Shown here: in pieces, positions 8,341 through 16,079 of the stretch
How the letters are laid out: each line of letters opens with the position of its first letter
Numbering within the stretch: position 1 is the stretch's first letter
Notes under the pieces: generated by a model
Database searches by the model: none
Seen by the model: only the letters and a program-made list of their open reading frames with translations
What the model was told of the DNA's origin: nothing
Program-made: the position numbers and the translations under genes
DNA from: an uncultured Sphingomonadales bacterium
GTDB lineage: Bacteria; Pseudomonadota; Alphaproteobacteria; Sphingomonadales; Sphingomonadaceae
Direction of reading: 5' to 3'
Assembly: GCA_903858875.1 (NCBI GenBank)
Contig: CAIOKP010000317.1
Coordinates: forward strand, 1-36,796
DNA length: 36,796 nt

Positions 8341-9465
8341 TCAGGCCTTGAGCGTCGCGTAGGCGTAATCGAGCCAAGGCCCGAGCGCCTCGATATCGGC
8401 GGCATCCACCGTCGCGCCGCACCAGATACGCAAGCCAGCCGGAGCATCGCGATAGCCCGCGATGTCATAGGCCGCATCTTCCTTTTCGAGCAGCGCGGCA
8501 AACTTCTTGATGAAGTCCGCATCCGCGCCCTCGACGGTCAGGCATACCGATGTCTTCGACCGCGTACCCTTGTCGATGGCCAGATGACCCAGCCAATCGC
8601 GATCAGCAACGATCTTGTTCAGCGCGTCGGCGTTGGCCGTGCAACGGTCCTTCAGCCCTTCGAGGCCGCCAATCGACTTGGACCATTCGAGCGCGAAAAT
8701 CGCGTCCTCGACAGCCAGCATCGACGGGGTGTTGATGGTCTCGCCCTTGAACACGCCCTCGGCCAGCTTGCCCTTGGACACCAGACGGAACACCTTGGGC
8801 AACGGCCAGGACGGCGTATAGGTTTCCAACCGCTCAACCGCGCGGGGGCCGAGGATGATCACCCCATGGCCGCCTTCGCCGCCGAGCACTTTCTGCCAGC
8901 TGAAGGTCGCGACGTCGATCTTGTCCCACGGAATGTCATAGGCAAACACGGCGCTGGTCGCGTCGGCAAAGGTCAGGCCTTCGCGGTCGTCGGGGATCCA
9001 TTCGCCATCGGGAACACGAACGCCGCTGGTGGTGCCGTTCCAAGTAAACAGCACGTCATTCGACCAATCGATCTTTTCGAGATCGGGCAGCTGACCATAG
9101 TCGGCGCGCACCACGGTGGCGTTCAGGCGCAGTTGCTTGACCGCATCCGTCACCCAGCCTTCGCCAAAGCTTTCCCAAGCCATCGCCGTCACTTCACGGG
9201 CGCCCAGCATCGTCCACATTGCCATTTCAAAGGCGCCAGTGTCGGATCCGGGCACAATGCCGATGCGGTGGGTGGCGGGCAATTGCAACACTTCGCGCAT
9301 CAGGTCGATGGCGTATTGCAGACGCGTCTTGCCGATTTTCGCGCGATGCGAACGGCCGAGCACTTCGGTTGCCAATTTGTCGAGGGAATATCCCGGCGGC
9401 TTTGCACAGGGACCGGAAGAGAAGTGCGGACGCGCAGGTTTGCGCGCAGGAACGGTAACAGTCAT
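8341..9465 (-). CDS. serC: Phosphoserine aminotransferase
   Basis: A 374-residue PLP enzyme of the class V aminotransferase fold, second step of serine synthesis; it can also serve in DXP-dependent vitamin B6 synthesis. It begins ARPHFSSGPCAKPPG, with the PLP lysine at about 192 in SWQKVLGGEGGHG and the pyridine-binding Asp168 in FADATSAVF. This is the alphaproteobacterial SerC subtype rather than the E. coli one. The ATG at 9465 follows AAGGAGAG at good spacing. It heads a serC-serA transcription unit with a structured leader. Confidence 0.95.
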   Translation of the reverse strand: MTVTVPARKPARPHFSSGPCAKPPGYSLDKLATEVLGRSHRAKIGKTRLQYAIDLMREVLQLPATHRIGIVPGSDTGAFEMAMWTMLGAREVTAMAWESFGEGWVTDAVKQLRLNATVVRADYGQLPDLEKIDWSNDVLFTWNGTTSGVRVPDGEWIPDDREGLTFADATSAVFAYDIPWDKIDVATFSWQKVLGGEGGHGVIILGPRAVERLETYTPSWPLPKVFRLVSKGKLAEGVFKGETINTPSMLAVEDAIFALEWSKSIGGLEGLKDRCTANADALNKIVADRDWLGHLAIDKGTRSKTSVCLTVEGADADFIKKFAALLEKEDAAYDIAGYRDAPAGLRIWCGATVDAADIEALGPWLDYAYATLKA

Positions 9466-9523
9466 GTAGTCTCTCCTTGCAGAGAGCTCGCGCGGCGTTG
9501 GGACCGCGTGGCCCGGGGGTCCC
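9466..9523 (-). promoter_or_regulatory. Structured serC leader, candidate serC RNA motif
   Basis: The leader can form GGGACC (9523-9518) with GGTCCC (9505-9500), and CTCTC (9486-9482) with GAGAG (9475-9471) around the loop TGCAAG. The second hairpin contains the serC Shine-Dalgarno. A CTCTCTAGAG stretch just upstream could pair alternatively with the same segments, the layout of a translational switch. A conserved 'serC RNA motif' has been described upstream of alphaproteobacterial serC genes; position and the Shine-Dalgarno hairpin fit it, but I cannot verify its consensus here. Confidence 0.5.
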
Positions 9524-9549
9524 TCTAGAGAGGTACGGGGGTGAGTCAA
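9522..9549 (-). promoter_or_regulatory. Probable serC promoter
   Basis: On the minus strand CTTGACT (TTGACT at 9549-9544) is followed after 16 bp by TAGAGG (9527-9522). The CTTGAC -35 is typical of alphaproteobacterial housekeeping promoters; the -10 is mediocre. Transcription would start near 9515, giving a leader of about 50 nt; in that case the first arm of the upstream hairpin would be partly untranscribed, so either the start is earlier or only the second hairpin matters. Confidence 0.4.
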
Positions 9550-9647
9550 GCTGTAATTCCCGCTGCTACGCAGCGATACCGGAGCTAATCCGTTGTAAAC
9601 CCTTTTTGACGATACTGGGTTAACTACCAATCGGGCATAATCGCTTT

Positions 9648-10364
9648 ATGCAACACCACCGCGCCATTCGGACAAAGGTCTGGCAATATCCGTCGCTTGC
9701 GCGCCGGCGCGGTCGTTTCATCACCTTGGCCGCGATGGTGGGGCTGGCCGGGTGCTCGGCGATTCCCGACGCGCCGCACCGCCAACCCGGGCGCCATTCG
9801 GCCACCGCTTTCACACCCAGCCCCGCCTATGGGCAATGCCTTGCCGACCTTGGCGCGCGGGCGGCCAGCTTTACCCCATTGCCCGATCAATATTATGGCG
9901 GCGGGTGTGCAACCACCAATGCGGTCCGCCTTGTCAGCCTGTCGGGCGACCAATCCTCCCTGGCGTTGACCAACCTTGGGCCAGTCACTTGCCCGCTGGC
10001 CAATTCATTTGCCGGCTGGGCGCGATTCGGCGTTGATCGAGCGGCGCGGGCGGTGCTGGGCAGCGCCCTTGTGAAAATCGAGACGATGGGCAGCTATAAT
10101 TGTCGCAATGTCGCCGGGACCGACCATCGTTCGGCCCATGCGACGGGCAGCGCGATTGATGTCTCGGGCTTTGTGCTGGCCGATGGGCGGCGGATTACCG
10201 TGCTGGGCCATTGGTCCGCCGGCACGCCCGAAGAGCGCCAATTCCTGCGCATCGTTCAGCAGAGCGCCTGCAAACGCTTTGGCACGGTATTGGGGCCAGA
10301 GTATAACCCGGCCCACCATAACCATTTCCACGTTGAATTATCAGGTACCGCGTTCTGCCACTAA
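9648..10364 (+). CDS. Extensin-like family lipoprotein, probable peptidoglycan-associated
   Basis: A 238-residue protein. A basic N-terminus (RRRGR, about 19-23) and a short hydrophobic stretch lead to a lipobox LAGC, so it is probably a lipoprotein processed at that cysteine. The C-terminal domain matches the bacterial extensin-like family: CPLANSFAGWARFGVDRAAR, then SAHATGSAIDVSGF and NPAHHNHFHVEL. The pattern HxxGxAxD followed later by HxH resembles the zinc ligands of M15 D,D-peptidases (VanY/DD-carboxypeptidase fold), so cell-wall hydrolysis is possible but unproven for the family. No strong ribosome site precedes the ATG. It is convergent with the Anbu operon, 16 bp away. Confidence 0.8.
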   Translation: MQHHRAIRTKVWQYPSLARRRGRFITLAAMVGLAGCSAIPDAPHRQPGRHSATAFTPSPAYGQCLADLGARAASFTPLPDQYYGGGCATTNAVRLVSLSGDQSSLALTNLGPVTCPLANSFAGWARFGVDRAARAVLGSALVKIETMGSYNCRNVAGTDHRSAHATGSAIDVSGFVLADGRRITVLGHWSAGTPEERQFLRIVQQSACKRFGTVLGPEYNPAHHNHFHVELSGTAFCH

Positions 10365-10380
10365 GGCCCGCGCGCGATGC

Positions 10381-11124
10381 CTAGCCCCGCGGGAAGGGAT
10401 AATTGGGCAGCCCATCGAGTGCCGCCTTCAAGCTGTCGCTCCAACTGGCGGAAATGACGCGATACCACGGGTCGTTGGCGGTGATCCGCGTTTCGTGCAG
10501 CGGGGTATATTGCTCGGTCCCGATCACCAGAAGGTCGAGCGGCATGCCGACCGAGAGATTAGCCTTTAGCGTCGAATCAAAACTGACCATCATCAGCTTG
10601 ACCGCATCCTCGAAACTCATCTTGCGATCATAGCCACGGATCAGAATCGGGCGACCATATTTGGTCTCGCCAATTTGAAAAAACGGCGTGTCGAAACTCG
10701 CCTCGATGAAATTGCCCTCGGGGTAGATCAGGAACAAGCGCGGCTCCATCCCCTTGATCTGGCCGGCCATGATCAGCGTCGCGCCGAATTGCCCGGCCGC
10801 CTGCGGGCCATTATCCTCATCGCGCTCGGCAATCGTGTCACGCAACAGGTGGCCAACGGTGGTGGCGATCTGGAACATGGTGGGCGCCTCGAGCACCGAA
10901 TTGTGCCGATCCGCCGGCAACTTGGATCGTTCCTCCAACTTGGACACCACAGCCTGGGTGGTGGCCAAATTGCCGCTGGCCATCAAGGCCACGATCCGTT
11001 CGCCCGGCACTTCCCAATGGAACAATTTGCGGAAGGTTGAGATATTGTCGACGCCCGAATTGGTCCTCGTGTCGCTCATCAACACAAGGCCCGCATCCAG
11101 CATCATACCCACACAATAGGTCAC
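10381..11124 (-). CDS. Anbu (ancestral beta-subunit), proteasome-type peptidase
   Basis: A 247-residue member of the Ntn-hydrolase family T1, proteasome-related Anbu branch. I place the start at GTG 11124, so that the next codon encodes the nucleophile Thr of TYCVGMMLDAGLV. Counting it as Thr1 gives Asp17 in MSDTRTN and Lys32 in FRKLF, the proteasome catalytic set. A longer frame from 11166 would bury the threonine; GGGGG about 9 nt before the GTG supports the shorter one. Anbu particles assemble as helical or lock-washer oligomers in the cytoplasm; natural substrates are not known. It is the last gene of a four-gene operon whose other members are the usual Anbu partners. Confidence 0.92.
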   Translation of the reverse strand: MTYCVGMMLDAGLVLMSDTRTNSGVDNISTFRKLFHWEVPGERIVALMASGNLATTQAVVSKLEERSKLPADRHNSVLEAPTMFQIATTVGHLLRDTIAERDEDNGPQAAGQFGATLIMAGQIKGMEPRLFLIYPEGNFIEASFDTPFFQIGETKYGRPILIRGYDRKMSFEDAVKLMMVSFDSTLKANLSVGMPLDLLVIGTEQYTPLHETRITANDPWYRVISASWSDSLKAALDGLPNYPFPRG

Positions 11125-11208
11125 TTGATCATACCCCCGGCGAATCCTGCCGCGCGAGTGGGGCAAAACCAGTGTTTACGTCAAGGCTTACGCCCTATGG
11201 ATAAAGTC

Positions 11209-12045
11209 CTATTGATCGACGCATTGCTGTTGTTGCTGTTGCGATTGATGCGCCGCGACCACCAATTCGACCGACAGATTGGCCGTGCCGCCGCCCTGCG
11301 CCATGCTGGTAATCGGCGCAGCATCGCGATAATCCGCGCCCACGGCCAGCCGGACATAGCTGCTGTCAGGGCATTTGCTGTTCGACACATCGAACCCGAC
11401 CCAGCCCAGCCCGGCGACATGCACTTCGGCCCAACCGTGGCTGGCCTGCGCCGCGCCGGCGTCCTCCATCAACAGGTATCCGCTGACATAGCGCGCCGGC
11501 AGGCCCAGCAACCGCGCCGCGCCGATAAACACTTGCGCATGGTCCTGACACACGCCGCGCCCCGATGCCAGTGCGGCCTCTGCCGTGGTGGTGGCGCCGG
11601 TGTGGCCCGCCTCATACACCACCGCATCGGCCACCGCCGTCGACAGGTCGTGCAACATGCCAATCGTATTGCCGTCATCCCGGAACCGCGCTGCCAGCGC
11701 CCGCATCTTTGGCCCCGGCCGGGTCAGCGCGGTTTGGTTGGTCAACAGCCACAGCGGCATAAAGCCCGTGTGTGCGCCCAGCACGCCAGCGGTATCGCGC
11801 GTTTCCACGGTCCCGGCACAGGTCACAGTGATTTCCCCCGTGCCCGCGCCCAGCGAGATCAGCGTCACCGGGTTGAAATTATGGTCCTCATAGGCGCATT
11901 CGACCACCCCGCCCTCCACGGTCATCGACCAATCGAGCACCTGTTGCACCGCGCAGGTCCGCGGGGTCAGCCGCAAACGCTGCACCCCGTGCCACACCGG
12001 TTGATCAAAGCGGTATTGCGTCTGATGATGGATCGAGATGCGCAT
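11209..12045 (-). CDS. Transglutaminase-like cysteine protease of the Anbu operon
   Basis: A 278-residue protein with an N-terminal beta domain (MRISIHHQTQYRFDQPVWHG, the bacterial transglutaminase-like N-terminal region) and a transglutaminase core: Cys166 in GRGVCQDHAQVF, His203 in ASHGWAEV and Asp219 in GWVGFDVSN form the expected triad. Such proteins probably act as peptidases or amidases rather than crosslinkers. The C-terminus is a glutamine run (seven Gln among the last dozen residues, QSQQQQQQ). AGGGAG about 8 nt upstream overlaps the alpha-E gene's stop codon, and the gene is 84 bp ahead of Anbu. The fixed association with Anbu, alpha-E and ATP-grasp genes suggests one peptide-tag synthesis/degradation pathway (inference). 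Confidence 0.92.
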   Translation of the reverse strand: MRISIHHQTQYRFDQPVWHGVQRLRLTPRTCAVQQVLDWSMTVEGGVVECAYEDHNFNPVTLISLGAGTGEITVTCAGTVETRDTAGVLGAHTGFMPLWLLTNQTALTRPGPKMRALAARFRDDGNTIGMLHDLSTAVADAVVYEAGHTGATTTAEAALASGRGVCQDHAQVFIGAARLLGLPARYVSGYLLMEDAGAAQASHGWAEVHVAGLGWVGFDVSNSKCPDSSYVRLAVGADYRDAAPITSMAQGGGTANLSVELVVAAHQSQQQQQQCVDQ

Positions 12046-12056
12046 GAAGTCGCTCC

Positions 12057-13001
12057 CTAGGCGATGAAGCGGTAATCGGCGGCGATAGCCTCGGCGATCC
12101 GGCGGTTGGTGGCGAGGAAACGGGTGATGAATTCGTGCAAGCCGTATTCGAACACTTCGGCGATGCTGGTCTGGTTCAATTGTTCCGTCGCATCGCGCAA
12201 CAAATGTCCAGCGCCAGTGTCAAAGCCATAGCCTTTGACTAACCACGCCATGTTGCTGTTCAACTTGGCATAGCAATAGGCGAGGCTGCGCGGAAAACGG
12301 CCATCGAGGATGACAAATTCGGCAATCCCCTTGGGATCAAGCGCGCCCGCATTGAGCCAGCGGAAGGCCCGCTCCCCCGCCACCGACCGCAACACCATTT
12401 CCCATTGCGCATTGTCCAGCCGCGATCCAACCCAGGCGACCGATGGTAACAGCACGTGATATTTGACGTCCAGAATGCGCGCGGTGTTGTCCGCCCGTTC
12501 GAGATGCGTGCCGATCCGCGCAAAGTTGAAGATGTCGTTGCGCAACATCGTGCCTTCCATCGCGCCGCGCACGCTGGTCGCCTGCCGCCGGATGACATCC
12601 AGCACATTGCCCAGCTCGGACTCCTTCACCGGCCGCGCCAGCATGTCCTTTAACAGCATCCAGCTTTCGTTGGTGGCCTCCCACACCTCGCGCGTGATGG
12701 CGGTGCGGACCATACGGGCGTTGGTCCGCGCAGCCTCGATCATCGCCAGCACGCTGCCGGGATTATGCTTGTCACGCAGAATGTAATTGGTGATCGCCGG
12801 ACCGGAATATTCGCCGCCCAGCGCCTTATATTCCTCGTCCAGCCCCAATGTCACCAGCACGCTGCGCCATTCGTCGCTGGCCACCGAAATGCCGCGTGTC
12901 AGCGCCATGCGAAAGCCTGCATCCAAAAGACGCGCAATGTTTTCGGTGCGCTCCATATAGCGCGCCATCCAGAAAATGCCCCAAGCGGAACGACCCAGCA
13001 T
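12057..13001 (-). CDS. Alpha-E domain protein of the Anbu operon
   Basis: A 314-residue, almost entirely helical protein beginning MLGRSAWGIFWMARYMERTENIARLL, the signature of the alpha-E (DUF403) family. A repeat-like helical element recurs later (GTHLERADNTARILDVKYH), with the shared ERxxNxAR pattern. The biochemical role is unknown; the family is nearly always next to a circularly permuted ATP-grasp gene, often fused to it, implying a complex. GGGAGG precedes the ATG at good spacing, and only 16 bp separate it from the upstream ATP-grasp stop. Confidence 0.92.
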   Translation of the reverse strand: MLGRSAWGIFWMARYMERTENIARLLDAGFRMALTRGISVASDEWRSVLVTLGLDEEYKALGGEYSGPAITNYILRDKHNPGSVLAMIEAARTNARMVRTAITREVWEATNESWMLLKDMLARPVKESELGNVLDVIRRQATSVRGAMEGTMLRNDIFNFARIGTHLERADNTARILDVKYHVLLPSVAWVGSRLDNAQWEMVLRSVAGERAFRWLNAGALDPKGIAEFVILDGRFPRSLAYCYAKLNSNMAWLVKGYGFDTGAGHLLRDATEQLNQTSIAEVFEYGLHEFITRFLATNRRIAEAIAADYRFIA

Positions 13002-13017
13002 CAGTGTGATCCTCCCA

Positions 13018-14454
13018 TCAATCCGCCAGCACCCAGCTGTCTTTTGTGCCCCCGCCCTGGCTCGAATTGACCACCAAAGACCCTTTCTTCAACGCCACAC
13101 GGGTCAACCCGCCCGGCGTGATATTGATGCCTTCCGGCGATACCAGCACGAAGGGCCGCAAATCGACATGGCGCGGCGCGAGCCCCGCCTTGGTAAAGAT
13201 CGGCACGGTCGACAGCGCCAGCGTCGGCTGGGCGATGTAATTGTCGGGCCTTGCGCGCAATTTATGTTCGAACGCAGCGATTTCGGACTTGGAACTGGTC
13301 GGCCCGATCAACATGCCATAGCCACCCGACCCATGCACTTCCTTGACCACCAGTTCGGGCAGATGGTCGAGCACGTAGCGCAACGCCTCCGGCTCCGAAC
13401 AGCGCCATGTCGGCACGTTTTTGAGGATCGGTTTCTCGCCGGTATAAAACTCGACGATCTCGGGCATGAAGGAATAGATCGCCTTGTCATCGGCGATGCC
13501 GGTGCCCGGCGCATTGGCGATCGTGATGCCCCCGGCGCGATAGACATCCATGATGCCGGCGACGCCCAACATGCTGTTCGGGTTGAACGTCAATGGGTCG
13601 AGATAATCATCGTCCACCCGGCGATACAGCACGTCGATCGCCTTCCACCCGCGCGTTGTGCGCATCCGAACGCGGCCATCGACAACGCGCAAATCGCCTG
13701 CCTCGACCAATTCGGCGCCCATCTGATCGGCGAGGAAGGCGTGTTCGTAATAGGCCGAATTATATATCCCCGGCGTCAGCACCGCGATCACCGGCCGGTC
13801 GCTGCCCCGGGCCGCTGGCGGCGCACAGGCGGCCAGGCTGCGGGCCAGCGCGCGCGGATAATCCGACACCGGCTGCACCTGCACCTTGGTAAACAGGTCG
13901 GGGAACATCGCCATCATCGTCTCGCGGTTCTCCAGCATATAGGAGACGCCCGACGGCGTGCGCGCGTTATCTTCGAGCACCATGAAATCATCGGTGCCGG
14001 TGCGCACCAGATCAATGCCGACGATATGGGTATACACGGCGCCCGGCGGCGTAAATCCGACCATCTCGGCCAGATAGGCCTCATTGCCGAGAAACAGACG
14101 CTCGGGCACCTTGCCGGCCTTGATGATTTCGCGCTTGTGATAGAGGTCGTGCAGGAAAGCATTGATCGCCCGCACCCGCTGTTCGATCCCGCGCGACAGG
14201 CGGGTCCATTCATCGCTGGTGACGATGCGGGGGATCATGTCGAAGGGGATCAGGCGTTCCTGCCCCGCATCTTCGCCATAGACGTTAAACGTGATGCCGG
14301 TTCGGCGGAACACGCTTTCCGCCGCCTTGCCCTGACGCTCCAGCCACTTGGGATTCTGGGCGTCATACCACTCGCGATAGCCGGCATACGCTGGGCGTAC
14401 TTGACCTTCGGCATCGATCATCTCGTCAAAGGACGAGAGAGTGGCTGATTTCAT
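13018..14454 (-). CDS. Circularly permuted ATP-grasp type 2 protein (DUF404/DUF407 family)
   Basis: A 478-residue protein and first gene of the Anbu operon. Family landmarks: an N-terminal FDEMIDAEGQVRPAYAGYREW, LEDNARTPSGVSYMLENRE, NAPGTGIADDKAIYSFMP, VVKEVHGSGGYGMLIGP (nucleotide-binding loop) and a terminal GGLTRVALKKGSLVVNSSQG stretch. ATP-grasp enzymes form amide bonds through acyl-phosphates, so this one probably ligates an amino acid or peptide; the substrate is unknown. The ATG at 14454 has GAGGGG 7 nt upstream, preferred over an ATG five codons earlier. The length is usual for the family. Confidence 0.92.
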   Translation of the reverse strand: MKSATLSSFDEMIDAEGQVRPAYAGYREWYDAQNPKWLERQGKAAESVFRRTGITFNVYGEDAGQERLIPFDMIPRIVTSDEWTRLSRGIEQRVRAINAFLHDLYHKREIIKAGKVPERLFLGNEAYLAEMVGFTPPGAVYTHIVGIDLVRTGTDDFMVLEDNARTPSGVSYMLENRETMMAMFPDLFTKVQVQPVSDYPRALARSLAACAPPAARGSDRPVIAVLTPGIYNSAYYEHAFLADQMGAELVEAGDLRVVDGRVRMRTTRGWKAIDVLYRRVDDDYLDPLTFNPNSMLGVAGIMDVYRAGGITIANAPGTGIADDKAIYSFMPEIVEFYTGEKPILKNVPTWRCSEPEALRYVLDHLPELVVKEVHGSGGYGMLIGPTSSKSEIAAFEHKLRARPDNYIAQPTLALSTVPIFTKAGLAPRHVDLRPFVLVSPEGINITPGGLTRVALKKGSLVVNSSQGGGTKDSWVLAD

Positions 14455-14521
14455 AGGCGCGCCCCTCATGGCTTGGCCGGATCTGGCATCACCGGGGCAC
14501 CTCGTCGCCCCGACCGTCCCA

Positions 14522-14590
14522 AAGCTGCAACAAAGATCCCGACTTGCCAAGCGCAATGCTGCATTTGCGAAATTTTTTTTGCAGGGCCAC
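14522..14590 (-). promoter_or_regulatory. GCA/TGC-rich upstream region of the Anbu operon
   Basis: Within the 177-bp gap before the operon the minus strand carries TGCAAAAAAAATTTCGCA, then AATGCAGCATTGCG, and shortly after TTGTTGCAGC. The central part is imperfectly palindromic (CGCAA/TTGCG). TGC/GCA-rich palindromes next to A-tracts resemble sites bound by PhaR, the polyhydroxybutyrate-responsive regulator of alphaproteobacteria; that link is speculative. On the plus strand the same hairpin followed by eight T could terminate transcription, but no plus-strand gene ends here. Confidence 0.25.
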
Positions 14591-14631
14591 CCGGCCGGTT
14601 CTCCATTCGCGCTATGGAATCACCCCATTGG

Positions 14632-15918
14632 TTAGATTTCCGCCAGGTCCCGACCATAGCGATAGGGACCCAGCACGAGATAGAGTCCGATCGTTACCGC
14701 CATCATCGCCACCATCACCCACAACGCCGGCTCATAGGCATGGAAACGGTCATAGCACCACCCAACCAACGGCGGCGCCACCCCCATGCCAAAGGCCAGA
14801 AAGGGCGATTGCGCGCCAGTGATCCCGCCAAAATCTTTCAGCCCGAAAAAGCGCAATTGGAAAAACGTCGCCATCGGTCGCTTGGCCCCGGCGGCAAAAC
14901 CCATCGCGGTGAAGGAGGCGACCAGAACGGCAACGCCAAATCCGCTGCCCGACAGGAACAGCAGGCCGAGCAGCGCCACCGTCGAGATCAACGCAAACGG
15001 CGCCGCGACCCACGCCGATTCGACCCTGTCGAGGCACCATCCGCCGGCAATCGTGCCCAGCGCCATCGCCACACTCATCAACGTCACCATGCCCGCCGCA
15101 TGTGCCAGCGACACGCCCCGCCCCATCATATACGGCACCAGATGCGGCATCAGCCCGATCGCGGGCACCAGCGCCAACAGGCCCGCCAGCGTGATAAACC
15201 AGAACTGGCGCGAGCGCAGCGCATCGCCGACGGGAATGCCCGGCACATCGACCACCCTCGCACCCGGGGCGACCATCGGCGCATCGGGTTCCGCCAGCCA
15301 AAGCAGCAACACCGGCACCGTTGCCAGAATCACCGTACCCATGCCGAAAAACACCCCGCGCCAGCCATGCGAGACCAGAAACCATTGGATTAACGGCACC
15401 GCAAACGCGCCCGCCAGTGATGATTCGACACCAAAGATCGCCAGCGCCTTGCCCCGGTGCCGCGTGAACAGCGACCCCAGCACCTTGGCATAGCCAATCG
15501 CCGTCGAACCCATCGCCCCCAACCCGGCAAAGCCGAGCAGGAATTGCCACAAGGCCCCGCTCTGCAACGACAGCGCCATGGTCATCGCGCCCACCGCCAC
15601 GGTCCCGCCGATCACCATCCGCCGGACCCCCAGCCGGTCGACCATCCGCCCCAGAAACGGCGCGGAAAACGACCCACCCAACATCATCGCGGTCATGCCC
15701 AGCGAAAACTGCGTCCGGCTCCAGCCAAATTCCGCCGTCATTGGCAATAACAGAAGACCCAGTGCCATCATCGGCAAAACGGTCGAGCCGAACAAGGTGC
15801 CCAGCACGATCGCAACGGAAATGCGGATCTTGCGCGGCGAGAAATCCGTTTCCTGCAGATCGCCCCCAGCCCCACCTTCCCCAGCACGAACTCCAGCCGC
15901 CAACACCCGTTCCGCCAT
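14632..15918 (-). CDS. MFS transporter, probable carboxylate or small-molecule permease
   Basis: A 428-residue protein with twelve predicted membrane segments in two bundles of six. The loop between segments 2 and 3 has the MFS motif A form GRMVDRLGVRRMVIGG. The first 30 residues are soluble. The general layout (WSRTQFSLGMTAMMLGG; GAMGSTAIGYAKVLGSLF) recalls the monocarboxylate/oxalate-formate branch, but substrate cannot be told from sequence. It is divergent from uvrB across 161 bp and stands alone, so no neighbour hints at its cargo. Confidence 0.85.
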   Translation of the reverse strand: MAERVLAAGVRAGEGGAGGDLQETDFSPRKIRISVAIVLGTLFGSTVLPMMALGLLLLPMTAEFGWSRTQFSLGMTAMMLGGSFSAPFLGRMVDRLGVRRMVIGGTVAVGAMTMALSLQSGALWQFLLGFAGLGAMGSTAIGYAKVLGSLFTRHRGKALAIFGVESSLAGAFAVPLIQWFLVSHGWRGVFFGMGTVILATVPVLLLWLAEPDAPMVAPGARVVDVPGIPVGDALRSRQFWFITLAGLLALVPAIGLMPHLVPYMMGRGVSLAHAAGMVTLMSVAMALGTIAGGWCLDRVESAWVAAPFALISTVALLGLLFLSGSGFGVAVLVASFTAMGFAAGAKRPMATFFQLRFFGLKDFGGITGAQSPFLAFGMGVAPPLVGWCYDRFHAYEPALWVMVAMMAVTIGLYLVLGPYRYGRDLAEI

Positions 15919-16049
15919 CGCTCAATCCTCTCACCCATGTCGGCGCCGGTCTATTGCCAGCCTGCTTTGTCGAAAGCCTACCTTACTCTGTAGATGAAGC
16001 AATAGGTTGTGCGACCTGTCGTTAGAACTGCCCAAAGCGCCGCCTTGCG

Positions 16050-16064
16050 GAACGATTGGCGAAC
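16050..16064 (+). promoter_or_regulatory. LexA (SOS) operator of uvrB
   Basis: GAAC (16050-16053), seven bases GATTGGC, then GAAC (16061-16064): an exact match to the direct-repeat LexA site of alphaproteobacteria (GAAC-N7-GAAC, or GTTC-N7-GTTC on the other strand). It lies 15 bp before the uvrB ATG. uvrB is a common SOS target, so DNA-damage induction is expected. The site overlaps a possible TTG start at 16056, one reason for rejecting that start. Confidence 0.75.
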
Positions 16065-16079
16065 GCCCATATTCGCGCC

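Noticed and set aside
6391..9528. A 1045-codon open frame on the plus strand
   Set aside because: It lies antisense to hisZ, serA and serC, which have full motifs. Long mirror frames are usual opposite GC-rich genes; its Arg/His/Gln-rich composition has no domain character.
12976..14448. A 490-codon open frame on the plus strand
   Set aside because: Antisense to the ATP-grasp gene; same compositional artefact.
14571..14580. T-tract after a small hairpin as a plus-strand terminator
   Set aside because: No plus-strand gene ends nearby; the same bases are better explained as an A-tract in the upstream region of the minus-strand Anbu operon.
16056..16079. TTG start for UvrB eight codons upstream
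   Set aside because: The codon lies inside the LexA operator, and MAELVIRRG from 16080 is the expected UvrB beginning.
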